Shown piece after piece: positions 20,057 through 30,716 of a stretch of DNA of 64,000 bases. Source of the DNA: Prasinococcaceae sp. CCMP 1430 (Eukaryota; Prasinodermophyta; Palmophyllophyceae; Prasinococcales; Prasinococcaceae). How positions within the stretch are numbered: position 1 is the first letter of the stretch; each line of letters begins with the position of its first letter. The position numbers and the translations under genes are program-made. Below the pieces are notes generated by a model, which had not been told where the DNA came from, ran no database searches, and worked only from the letters and a program-made list of their open reading frames with translations. Location: NCBI GenBank assembly GCA_013416795.1, contig RQSC01000523.1, positions 31,538 through 95,537 on the forward strand, given 5' to 3'.

Positions 20057-21287
20057 TCACTCGCGCGGCAGCCCCGCGTCCTCCGCCGCACGCTTGGCAC
20101 CCGCGCCTCGCGCACGGGCGTGCTCAGAGGCCTCGTCGCCGTCCGAGTCCGACGACAGCGCTATGACCTCCGGCGCAGCGCGGGGTCGCTCAGCGACCCT
20201 TGCCGGCAGTGCGCCTGCGTGCGCGGAGCCGTCAATGGTGCCTGCCGCGCCGCCGCCCGCGCCGCCCCTTACCCCCTTATCACGCCCGAGGAGCCGCGCG
20301 AGCGCCGCGCGTGCGGCGGCCTTGCGGCGCTCCTCTGCGGCCGCCGCCGCAACCACGCGCTGGCGCTTGCGTCGCTGCCGCGCTCGGGAGCGCACATGTC
20401 AGCGGACATGGCGCAAACGCACTCCGCGTCCCCATCCCGTCTGCGCCACGCGATGCGTCCGCACCTGAGCTTCCTCTGCTGCTGCGTCGCACCCGCTAGA
20501 GGCACACACCGCTCCGACCGCCCCTGTCCCGACTGTCTGCGTCGCTCTTGCCGCTGTAGGCGCCGCCCACGGCAGCGCGGGGCCCCCACTGCCGCCGAGC
20601 ACACGCGCGGTCCCAGCGGCACCCCAGTACGCGTTGCTGTCGCTGCCGCCAGCCATGACGCTGTCGGGTACGAAGCCAAGCTCCTGCAGCAGCGCACGCG
20701 TACGCTCGCGGATGTGCTCGAAGCGCCGCTGCCGTGAGGCGAGGCATGCATGTCAGCAGACAGAATGCACTGCCCCCTTTGTGGCACCCATCCCATCCCA
20801 TCCCATCCCACCTCCACACACGCCGCACACCAGGCACGCCTGCGCCCGCGAGCTGCGCCCTCACCTTGCCCAAGTTCTCGCCACCCCAGACGCGCGTGAC
20901 GACGACGGCAACTCCGCATGCCCGCAGGGCGTTGAGCTCGGCTCGCGCGGCTGTGCCACCGCGTGGCTCGCCGTCGTCATCGAAGGCTGCTTTGAATCTC
21001 TGCTTGCCGGCCTTGGTCACGCCGTCGGGCACGCGGTAGGCGCTCATCGCGTGGTCGATGCCTGACGCCGAGGCGTACTCGCGCCGCAGCGCCGCGGTAG
21101 CACGCTCAGCCTCGCGCACGCTCCGCACCGGCCACGCCGCGCATGCGGCGAATGCCGAGCCCCGGTCGGTGACAGCATGCGTCACCGCGGAACGCAGCGT
21201 TGTCGTGGCGGTGCTGACGCCGCCCCCGCCCGCGCGAATCTGCAGCGAGGCGCGGCGCGCGATGCACGATGGGCGCCGCGCCGCCAT
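20057..21287 (-). CDS. IMPACT/YigZ-family (UPF0029) protein with basic C-terminal extension
   Basis: Minus-strand exons 21287-20865, 20728-20465 and 20374-20057; introns 20729-20864 (GTGAGG) and 20375-20464 (GTGCGG), all joins in phase 0. The chosen start, MAARRPSCIARRASLQIRAG, looks like an organelle-targeting leader. The IMPACT domain shows DRGSAFAACAAWPV, AYRVPDGV, FDDDGEPRGGTAARAEL, VAVVVTRVWGGENLGK and, after the first splice, RRFEHIRERTRALLQELGF. These are hallmark UPF0029 motifs (DxGEPxG and VxRxxGGxxLGxxRF). Eukaryotic IMPACT proteins modulate the GCN1/GCN2 pathway through an added RWD domain; no RWD domain is seen here, so it is closer to bacterial YigZ. The last exon is a Lys/Arg-rich helix with a Ser/Asp acidic patch. 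The function is unknown. Confidence 0.8.
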
Positions 21288-21618
21288 CACGCCCGCCCTC
21301 GACGGGCAAAAGGCCCAGGTGCACGCTGTGGCGCGCGCACACGAGAGGCCCCACCCACCCACACCCGTCCGCGCCGGTGTGCACGCGGCCGGAGTGGCAC
21401 CCGGGCCGCGCCGCCGCGTGTTTTGGTTTTGCGCGCAGGTCGTCGTGCAAGGCACTATTGGTCAAGTCGAATGGGCGAATATTAGAGTTTGTCGGCGTGG
21501 GTGCACGCATGGGTGTGCACGCGCGCGCGTGTGTGGATGTGCGCGCGCGTGCGTGCGGATGTGGCTGTGGGTGTGAGTGGGGCGGTCGCAGGATGGCGTC
21601 GCCGCAGGGCATCCCTTC
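21288..21618. other. Intergenic region with a GT/GC-alternating tract
   Basis: 331 bp between the IMPACT-family start and the Fused kinase stop. It holds a purine-pyrimidine alternating stretch of GTGTG/GCGCG steps (about 21497-21570), a candidate Z-DNA-forming tract. No gene is supported. Confidence 0.6.
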
Positions 21619-24600
21619 TTAGCGCGGCGCGGCGACGGTCCGCGCGAGCTTCGCCTTGGTGAGGATGCGCGTGCAATATTTGTGCACGGTGGCGTCTGCC
21701 GACGAAGACCTGAGCGCGTCGACAGCCTCCGCGAGGCCCATCTCGAGCAGAGCGCCGCGGCACGTCGGGTGCGAGCACATGTTGCCAAGGCTGAACAGCG
21801 AGATTTTGAGCGGGCTCTGCGAGTCCAAGCCGTCGGCGTCAGCCGTGTCGAGCTTGCCCGTCTCGCCACGCGCGGCGGCGGCCGCCGCGTCGGCTGCGGC
21901 GTCGGCGGCCTCAATGACGACGTTCACAAGCGCCTCTGCGGCGCCGCGATCGACAATCTCGTCGGCGAGCGTTGACGCATTGCGCACGAGGTTGCCGAGC
22001 GCGCCAGCGGCGTTCGCCTTGGTCTTGTCGTCCGGGTCCTGAAGCAAGCCGGCGAGCAGCGGCACGGACAGCTCGAGGGAGCCATAGAGCGAGTCCGAGT
22101 GGAAGGCGGCATTGCCCAATGCGAAGCAGGCAAACTTGCGCGTGTTGGAGTCGTCATCCACGCAGCAGCTCACGAGCGCCTCGATGGCCCCGCTGGCGTC
22201 CAGTGCCGCGTAGAACGCATCGGAGTGGCGACAGAGGTTGCCGACCAGGTTGCACGCGCGCGCGCGCACCCCCGGGTCGGCGTGGCGCAGCAGTCGCGGG
22301 AGCGCTTCCACGACACCCGAGCGCCGCAGCGGGGCGTAGTGCGATACCGACAGGCGGGCGAGCTGCGAGGCGAGCAAGAGCACGTCCACCACAGCGGAAG
22401 GCGGCGCCCCTTCGCGCAGCAGCGAAGACACGAGGTCGGGCTCGAGGGCGCCGGACTGCAGCAGCGCCGATGCGAACTCAGCCGATCCCGTCGCGAGCAG
22501 AGATGCCAGGGCCACGGCGGAGCGCGCATCGCCGTGCGCGCGGCCACCTCTCGCAGGTAACGAGGACAGCCGCAGCGCAGTCACGATCCTCCCGGGAGCG
22601 CCATTGGCCATAAGCTCCGCCTGCGTGGCCTTGGCGGCCGCGGCGGCCATCCCCACCTCACGCTGGAGTGACGTGGCAGCGACGGTGGGAGTGAGGGCAA
22701 GGCTGAGAAGCACGCCGCACGCGGCGGATACCGTCGACGCGCTCACTGCGCGCGAGCCCCCGGCAGAGGCTGGGATCATCGCATCCCAGGCGGCGATGGC
22801 ATCCGCGTGGACCTCGCTCGCGCAGCTGAGCAGGCGAGGTACGAGGCCCGGCGGTGGCGGGCCCGTGTTGAGCCTACCGGCCCGTACGAGCCCGCGCAGG
22901 GCCGCGAGCACACCCCTCGGTGACAGCGCTGCGACCACCGACGAGGAGCCGCCCCTAGCCCCAGCGCCCCCTGCTGCGACGCACGCAGCCAGCGCAGCGG
23001 AGGCGCCCGAATCGTGCATGGCCAAGAGCTCCGAGCCGCCACCGCGCGCGCTCGCACCCGCCGCCAGAGCGTGTGCCAGCATGGCCGGTCCATCCGCCGC
23101 GCCGAAGCAGCAGCTCCCGCCCTCCGCGTCCGCAACCGGGGCGTACCACACGGGGCTTGCGCTGGGCTCAGGCGCGCTCGCGCGTACCTCCGCCAGCTCG
23201 GCCTCCTCTGTGAGCAGCACCGTCAACGCCGACAGTCCCGCGTGCGCTCGAAGCTCCGAGGCGAGTGCCGAAAGTTTGCCCGGATGGGCAGAGCGCCCAC
23301 GGGACGCAACGGCGCCATCCAGCTCGAGCAGCGCTGCAGCTGCAGCGCACGCCGCCCGCTGGAGGGCACCGCGACCGGCGCTGCCGCTGCCAGCTTTGTC
23401 CACGATACAGCGGGCCACGGCGTCAGCCATCTGCGCGGCGCGGCCCTCGCTCGACGGCAGAAGCTTGCTCGCCGCAAGCGAACCTGAAGTTGAGCCGTGG
23501 CCAGCAGCGAAAGCAACCTCGGCGAGCGCGAGCGCGGCGCACGCGCGCACGCCTGGCGATAGCATCCCCTCTGCGCCACCGTGGTCGGCGTCGGCGCAGT
23601 CCATCACGCTCGCCAAGCACGCGCCGAAGTCCGTCGTTGCAGATGCGATCGCGTGCGCTGCCGCCACAGAGCCGCGCGCGGCGACCAGGACGAAGCGCAA
23701 AGCTGCACATGCCGCCTCGGCCGCCTCCACCGCCACGTTTGCGGCCGCACGACCGCCGCCCTGTGCGCTCGCCAGCGCAGGGTTGGTCTTGCTCTTCACC
23801 GCCTCCACCAGCTCAAGTATGCGCGAAAGCACGTCGGGCGACGCTCGCTCGGCCGCGCTGGCTATGCACTGCGCCATATCCCCCCACTCGGGCGGCGCGC
23901 CGCGCGCGGGTCGCCCCCGGCGGTCAGGATCCTTGTCGCATGGCTCAGCTGAGACGGACGCGCCGAGCGGGTATCGCACGCTCAGACCGAACGATGGCAG
24001 GGGGCGGCCCATCGCCGCGAGCGCCTTGGCGGCGGCCGCCCCCACCGCTGCCCTGTCCTTTGGCGCCATGTCACTGTCATCCTCCGCGCCAACACAGGCT
24101 GCGAGCGCGGTGAGCACGGTGGACGGCGCATTGCATCCCACCGCCGCACTGCACAGGGAAGTGGCCGCTTCTACTGCAAGCGCGACAGCGTCCGTGGCGC
24201 CGGCGGAGCGTGCCGCGCTGTCGAGCGATTCCATGGCGGTGTGGAAGCACGCCGCGGCCTCCAGTGCAGCGTACGGGTCACCGCGGGCGGCAAGTGCCGA
24301 GCTGATTTCGAGAGCAGCCTTGCCGTACGCCCCAGGGAACGCCGCGGCGCCCGCTCGTAGGGCGTTCAGGACGTCGACGAGCAGTGAGGAGCTCACGGTG
24401 GCGCGAGCCGCATCGACCAACATGCGCGCGGCGTCCGTCTTGAGCGCGCGGCTAGCGCCGCGGGTTGAGGCCGCTGCGACGGTGCGATTGAGCAAGGCCC
24501 GCAGCGTGCGCAAGGCGGCGCGCGCGCTGGCGTCCGCAGGCGCCCTCGAGTTTCGTGAGCCTCGCCGCCCGGCCCCTCCGCGGGTCCCCAGAACACTCCC

Positions 24601-26308
24601 GGGGCCACCAAGCCCGCCTGTCGAAGGAGCCGACATGGCCGCAGCGACGGCGCTCAGCAGCTTCACGCCGGCCTCCACGTCGCCGACCAGCGCGTCGGCG
24701 CCATCCACGGTCGCAGCCTTCGCTTCAAGCGCCACCAAGGCAGCGTCGGCAACCGCGTTGGCGCCTGTGGCGTCCGGTGTACGCGTGGGCCGGAGCATGA
24801 TGTCTTCCGTGGCGCCGTTGCTTAGTCGGTCAACCCCCACGGGCGCCGTCACGGGGGGCGCCCCGGGGGCGGGTGTCGACGGCACGCCCGGACCGATGCG
24901 CGGCGTCGCATGTGTGTCGTGCCCCCTCGCAGTGCGGGCGCGAGCGGAGGCAGCGCCTCCCGACGCTTCGGTATCGAGCGGCGCTGCAGTCGCGGCGGGT
25001 GCCAGATGTGCCTGCGCGTCGGCCGAGCTGGCGGCGATCGCCACGCGTTTCTTGGCCGTTCCCGCTGCCGGCTGTTTCGGTTGCTGCGCACTTTCGTGCA
25101 GCGAGGTCTGCTCCTGCGGTGGCTCGAACCGCGCGGCGGCGGCGGTTCCATCAAAGCCCACGCCGTCGGATCGCCCGGGCGTGCCCGTGCGCGGCTGCAT
25201 CCGCCACCCAGAGCTGAGTTGGCCCACCCCCGCGCTGTGCGCACTCTCCTCGCGAGTCTGGCGCTTCGCCTGGTCCTCGGGGGTCTCCGCGACGAACGGG
25301 TGCTCCAGGAGGTCGGGCCACCCAAGCCTGCGCTTGGGATCCTTGCTGAGCAGCCCCGACAGGAAGGCGCGGAAGGAGTCGCTCATGGTGTCCGGGTACT
25401 GCACGCTGTCGTTGACGATCCTCTGCACGAGCTTGAGGATCGAGTTGGTGTAGAACGGCGGCTGCCCGACATAGAGCTCGTACAAGATGACCCCCAGGCT
25501 CCACAGATCCACCGTGTGGTTGTACGGCTGCTCCTTGACGAGCTCGGGTGCCATGTACAGCGGCGTGCCTTTGATGGAGGTGAGCATCATCGTGTTCGAG
25601 CTCATCGCGCGCGCGAAGCCAAAGTCGCAGAGCTGCACCCGTCCGTTGGCGCCGATGAGCACGTTTTGCGGTTTGAGATCCCTGTGGATGATCCTGTGCG
25701 CGTGCAGGTAGTGCAGCGCCCTCACGAGCTGCTTGGCTATGGAGCGAACCTCCTCCTCGGGCAGGCACTGGTCGTCCTCGAGGATCTCGAAGAGCTCGCC
25801 CTGCGCGAACTCGGTGACGACGCAGAACTCGGACTTGGTTTCGAAGGCGTCGAGCATCTGCACCACGCCCTCGTGCCGCAGGTCGCGCAGGATGTCGATC
25901 TCCTGGCGCAGGCTGTTCAGGTCCTTCTCCGTCTTTCCATGCTTGAGGATGAACTTGAGCGCGACGATCTGCCCTGTGAAGCGCCTGCGGCCCTTGTAGA
26001 CCTGGTCGAGCGCCAGCGGGTGGCGGGTGAGCGCGCGACCAATGAGACCGGCGCGGCGCGCAGAGGGCGCGCGCGCCGTCGCAACTGGTGCAGCGCACGC
26101 GAGCGCGCGGCGACACAGCTCGGTGCGAGCAAGGTGCTGGCGCTGCCAGCGCAGGTGGCGTGCGCGGGCTGTCGCAGCGCGAGCGTCGGACGCGCGGCTG
26201 GGGGGCGGCGCACCGCGCCGCGGCGCGCGATGGCCAGCGCGACAGCTTTCCCCGCACCTTGCCGAACGACCCCTCGCCAATGAGCTCGAGGACGTGGTAG
26301 TTGTCCAT
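21619..26308 (-). CDS. Fused-type Ser/Thr kinase (STK36/TIO-like) with armadillo repeats
   Basis: Exons 26308-26258 and 26001-21619; the intron 26002-26257 has a GTGCGG donor and interrupts the glycine-rich loop, giving [16 protein letters not shown]. The protein is about 1,477 residues. The kinase domain is complete: VALKF Lys, HRDLKPQN catalytic loop, [12 protein letters not shown], and the APE segment [13 protein letters not shown]. These are Fused-specific features. A long Ala/Ser-rich middle follows, then C-terminal armadillo/HEAT repeats (about 21650-22700: [54 protein letters not shown]). Fused homologues act in central-pair assembly of motile cilia (animals, green algae) or in phragmoplast expansion (plant TIO). 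Either role would imply microtubule work here. The start [13 protein letters not shown] is the family-conserved N-terminus. Confidence 0.92.
26002..26257 (-). other. Intron in the Fused kinase gene
   Basis: 256-nt GT-AG intron in phase 0 splitting the P-loop region of the kinase. Both sides match the family exactly. Confidence 0.9.
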
Positions 26309-27141
26309 GCCGGCGGGCCGTGGCTGTCGCCGGCCCCCCCGTTCCCCCCCAAACCGGGCGGCGGCGAGATCCCGCGCGTGTTGCGCGGCGCCCGCCCGTC
26401 CCGCCCCCCGCCGAGGCGGGTGCGCGATCCCTCCCTCCCCCGCGCGGCGCCGGCCGCGTCGCTGCAGCGGTCGCGGCGCCAAGTACCCGCGATCGCGGTC
26501 GCGATACCACGCGCTCGCGCCACCCAATCCACGTTGGGCCAATTGTTGTTGGGCCCCATCGCCGCAGGGAGAAAGAGAAAACCGTCAAAGCAAAGGTGCG
26601 CACGCGCGTGCAAAAAAAAAAACGGATGCAATGTGACGTGCGTTCTTTACATGGGAAAACACCATCTGCCGGACGCGGCCTCGCGACGCGGCGCGACGAG
26701 CGCGCGGCGCCATCAGTCGGTCGGTCGCGGCGCCGACCAACGCATTTGATGGGCGCGGCCCTCGCGCGCTGCGCGCGGCCGCCTCCGACGAATTCAAAAT
26801 TTCGCCCCGGCGGCGACCCGGAAAGCGGCGCGGGCGCGCGCGCTCCCTCCCCCCCCCCCCGCTCCCCCAGCCTGCCAGTCCGTCGGCTCGATTCGATTCG
26901 GATGAGAAAATACGACCGACGGCTCTGGCCGGCCCATTCGATTTGACGGCCGACCGACCGCCAACACGAAACGCCTCTGCCTGTGCGCCGGTCCGTGCGT
27001 CCTGCCTGATTGTCCGCCCGTTGGTTCTGGTTGTGTCGTCTGCATCGCCATGACGTGATGAGGAGGTTCCGCGCGCGGGCGCGTTGCGCAGAGGGGAATT
27101 CGAATGCGGACGCGGCGGCGCGCGTCGGGTCCGCGTCCGCA
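26309..27141. other. Intergenic region upstream of the Fused kinase gene
   Basis: No gene is supported. It should contain the kinase promoter, being immediately upstream on the minus strand, and the 3' UTR of the partial gene at 27142. A short A tract (about 26611-26620) and a C tract (about 26851-26861) are present. Confidence 0.5.
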
Positions 27142-27436
27142 TCAGAAGGGGTGGACGTGCAGGCAGACCGACTCGAAGGGCCGCGAGTGGATGTCGTGGG
27201 CGGCGGCGGCGGCGGCGGCGCGCTGCCGGCGGCGCTCGGGGTCGGGCGACTCGGCGACGGCCTCGCGGAAGCGCGCGGCGTCGAACTCGGGGCGCGCGCG
27301 CTCGTCGGCGAGGCGCGCGCGGATGTCGTCGCTGTCCTCGCGGAAGTGCTGCAGGCGGTCCTTGGCCGCCGCCGAGATGAGCGCCGCGGACAGCGGCGCC
27401 GCCGCCGACGGCGGCATGTGCAGCCCGGACATGCGA
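27142..27436 (-). CDS. Hypothetical protein C-terminus (5' lost in the assembly gap)
   Basis: Minus-strand frame open from the N gap to a TGA at 27142, with G/C third-position bias like neighbouring real genes. It reads DRLQHFREDSDDIRARL ... ARFREAVAESPDPERRRQR and ends LHVHPF. It is charged and helical; no family is recognised. Confidence 0.4.
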
Positions 27437-28152
27437 NNNNNNNNNNNNNNNNNNNNNNNNNNNNNNNNNNNNNNNNNNNNNNNNNNNNNNNNNNNNNNNN
27501 NNNNNNNNNNNNNNNNNNNNNNNNNNNNNNNNNNNNNNNNNNNNNNNNNNNNNNNNNNNNNNNNNNNNNNNNNNNNNNNNNNNNNNNNNNNNNNNNNNNN
27601 NNNNNNNNNNNNNNNNNNNNNNNNNNNNNNNNNNNNNNNNNNNNNNNNNNNNNNNNNNNNNNNNNNNNNNNNNNNNNNNNNNNNNNNNNNNNNNNNNNNN
27701 NNNNNNNNNNNNNNNNNNNNNNNNNNNNNNNNNNNNNNNNNNNNNNNNNNNNNNNNNNNNNNNNNNNNNNNNNNNNNNNNNNNNNNNNNNNNNNNNNNNN
27801 NNNNNNNNNNNNNNNNNNNNNNNNNNNNNNNNNNNNNNNNNNNNNNNNNNNNNNNNNNNNNNNNNNNNNNNNNNNNNNNNNNNNNNNNNNNNNNNNNNNN
27901 NNNNNNNNNNNNNNNNNNNNNNNNNNNNNNNNNNNNNNNNNNNNNNNNNNNNNNNNNNNNNNNNNNNNNNNNNNNNNNNNNNNNNNNNNNNNNNNNNNNN
28001 NNNNNNNNNNNNNNNNNNNNNNNNNNNNNNNNNNNNNNNNNNNNNNNNNNNNNNNNNNNNNNNNNNNNNNNNNNNNNNNNNNNNNNNNNNNNNNNNNNNN
28101 NNNNNNNNNNNNNNNNNNNNNNNNNNNNNNNNNNNNNNNNNNNNNNNNNNNN
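27437..28152. other. Assembly gap of 716 N
   Basis: Continuous N from 27437 to 28152. The partial minus-strand gene on the left runs into it. Confidence 0.98.
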
Positions 28153-28386
28153 TGCGGAGCGCCGCGGCGCCGCGGCGCGCGCGCGCGCGATCCGCGCCGG
28201 GCCGCCGAATCTCCATCCGGACGACCCGCGCGTCGGATACGAATCGACGGAATGCCACGAAGCGTCGTCGCGATGGTATCAGCGGTGTGGCGCAGGTGTT
28301 TCGGTATGAGCACAGTGGGATTGTGTGTTACATGTACAGTGGTCTCGGCGCAGGCACCGTGGTGGTGGCGACGCGGCGGGGGGAAC

Positions 28387-30274
28387 TTACTGCCGGCGCC
28401 GCCCCGAGCCGCCGCCGCCGCCGCTCGCGGCGCCGTCGTCGTCGCCGGCCGCCCGTCGGTCCTCCGCGGGGAGTGCGAGCGGACCCTCCGCGCTCCCCCA
28501 GTAGCGGTAGCTCAGCGACACGGCGCGGCCGAGCTGCAGCACGCCGATGGCCTGCCACACGCCGAGCAGCGAGTCGCCCAGCAGGCTCAGCGCCGCGCCG
28601 CCCGCCGCGGTGGCGCCGCCCATAGCCAGCGCGACGTATCCGAAATCCTTGGCGCCTTGGAGGATGCCGTCGCCCTGCGAGCGCGCGACGCGCGCGATGG
28701 AGAGGGAGAGAAGGGGGGGAGGGGGGGGGGAAGAGAGAGGGAGAGAGAGAGAGCAGGCCGCACGCACGCGCGCGCGCGTGGGTCAGAGATGCGCGCGGAG
28801 ACACATCGGCGCGCGCACGCGCTCCTCAGGCGCGTCCTGAACTCACCACGAAGACCGCAGCGTTGAGCGGCTGCAGCGCAGCCACGAGCCTGAGCGGCTG
28901 CGCCACCGCGTCCGCCACGTCCGCGTCGTTGGTGAATATGCCCGGCAGCGCCGCTCCCCCAACGTACAGCAGCCCCCCGAGCCCCGCCCCGAATGTGAGG
29001 CTGTACCTGAGGATGAGGTCCGAGACGCGGCGAGCGCCTGCCACGTTGCCGCGGCCGAGCTCGTTGGCGACGAGTCCCTGCGCCGCCACTGCGAGCGCAT
29101 CCAGACAGAACAGCGAAGTGTACCACACCTGGAGCACCACCTGGTGCGCGGCGGCGCTGCTCTCGGCGTCGAGCGACGCCGCAGAGGCGGTCGCCTCGAA
29201 CAGCAGCGCCTGCAGCGACAGGGTGCGCAGCAGTTGGCCGCCACCGCCGGCCAGCACCTCACTCAGCCCCGTGGCGGAGCCCTCGCCGCCGCCCCCGTCG
29301 CCTTCGGCGTTTCCTTCGCCGCCACCGCCGCGCGCGAACTCCAGCGCGCCGCCGAAGCGCAGCGTGCGCCCCACGTCGAGCAGCTCCCTCCGCGCGAGCA
29401 GCGTGATGAACCACCCCGCCGCGAGATACTCAGCCGCGGCGGTCGCCGCCCCGGCGCCAGCGAGGCCGAAGGGCTGCACGCCGAGCTGTGGCAGGCCGAA
29501 GATGAGGAGCGGGTCGAGCACGAAATTCAGCGCGTTGGCTGCGACCGCAACGCGCAGCGGCGTCTGCGTGTCGAGCGCGCCGCGGAAGGCGCCAACGCCG
29601 ACCGCCCCAGTGAGCGCGGCGGGCAGCGCGAGCGCGCGCACTCGCAGGTACTCTGCGGCGCCCTCGGCGAGCTCGGATCCCTGCGTCGCACCCGCGAGCT
29701 GCAGCACGTCGTCAGTGAAGAGCTCGATGCCAACCGTGGCGAGCACGCCGACGCCGAGCGCGAGGGCCATCGCGTCCGAGACGGTGGCGCGCGCGCGCGC
29801 GACGTCCCCTGCGGCGATGTCCGTCGTGACGATGGGCGCCACCACCACGCTCAGCGTCACGTTGAATACCTTGAAGCACAGGGCGAACACCGCCGAAGCG
29901 ACCGCCAGCGCGCCGAGCTCGTCCGTCCCCGCGCGGCCCACGTAAGCGCTGTCCGCGACGGTGAGCAACGGGTCGATCGCCAGCGCGAAGAGCGCGGGGA
30001 GCGCCAGTTCGAACACCTTGGACGCCAATACGCCGTCGTCTTCGGCGGCCAGCTCCTCGGCCGCGTACACTTCCTCGCTGCGCTGCCGCAGGCCGTCCGC
30101 GCCGGCGGCGCCGCCAGCGCCGCTAGCCTCGGCGTCAGCATCGCCAGCTCGCACGCTCTCCTTCCCCTCTGTGGCACCCACTACCACACCGCCGCGGGGA
30201 ACGCTGCCAATGCCTTCCCGTCGCAACTGCCGCCTGCCGCCGCCGCTTCCGACGGCTCCCGCGCGCGCCCGCAT
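28387..30274 (-). CDS. MATE-family multidrug/organic ion antiporter, possibly plastid-targeted
   Basis: Exons 30274-28847 and 28674-28387; the intron 28675-28846 (GTGAGT donor) joins AAVFV|GDGILQGAKDFGY, the conserved segment between helices 10 and 11. The start MRARAGAVGSGGGRRQL gives an Arg/Gly-rich leader of about 80 residues before the first helix, like a plastid transit peptide; an upstream in-frame ATG at 30652 would add a low-complexity stretch read from the CT repeat. About 12 hydrophobic helices are visible, including PALFALAIDPLLTVADSAYV and the LGALAVA helix. The layout resembles plant EDS5/DTX45-type MATEs. MATE proteins exchange solutes for H+ or Na+; the substrate is unknown. 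Divergent from the FtsH-like gene. Confidence 0.85.
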
Positions 30275-30410
30275 GGCGCCCGCCTGCGCGAGCTCTCTCT
30301 CTTTCCCCCCTATCCGCCTCTCCCGCCGCCGCGCCCGAGGCACCTTTCCACCCGCCGCGCGCGGCGGCGCGCGGCTGCGAGCAGGCACGCCGCCCGAGCG
30401 CGAGCCCGGG

Positions 30411-30449
<39 letters not shown>

Positions 30450-30716
30450 TCCCACCCCTCCCACCCACCCACGCCGTGCACCGCGTGCGCCGCTGTGGCA
30501 CCAACACCCACGCAGCGCACTCGGGGAGTCGTCAGCCCGGCCAGCGGCGCGCCGGCGCACCGCGTGTGCCCCCGGGATCGCCAACGAGAGACAGGGATCA
30601 AGGCACACCACCGGCGACTTGGCAGGGAATGACCCCCATACACCCCGAGCAAATCCCGGTCTGCGTGAGCAGCTATTTGCGACGCAAACCCTCGCGGCTC
30701 TCCTCATCCTGCGCCT
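30275..30716. promoter_or_regulatory. Divergent promoter region of the MATE and FtsH-like genes
   Basis: Region between two divergent genes. It contains a (CT)16 microsatellite at 30414-30446. CT-rich promoter elements are common in plants and algae, so this may be functional, but that is inference. Two T runs lie at the FtsH-proximal edge (30722-30735 and 30788-30802). Confidence 0.5.
30414..30446. repeat. (CT)n dinucleotide microsatellite
   Basis: About 16 perfect CT units in the intergenic region upstream of both the MATE and FtsH-like genes. Confidence 0.95.

Noticed and set aside
22604-25453. 949-residue plus-strand frame opposite the Fused kinase
   Set aside because: Ala/Ser-rich antisense shadow of the Ala-rich middle region of the kinase; no domain.
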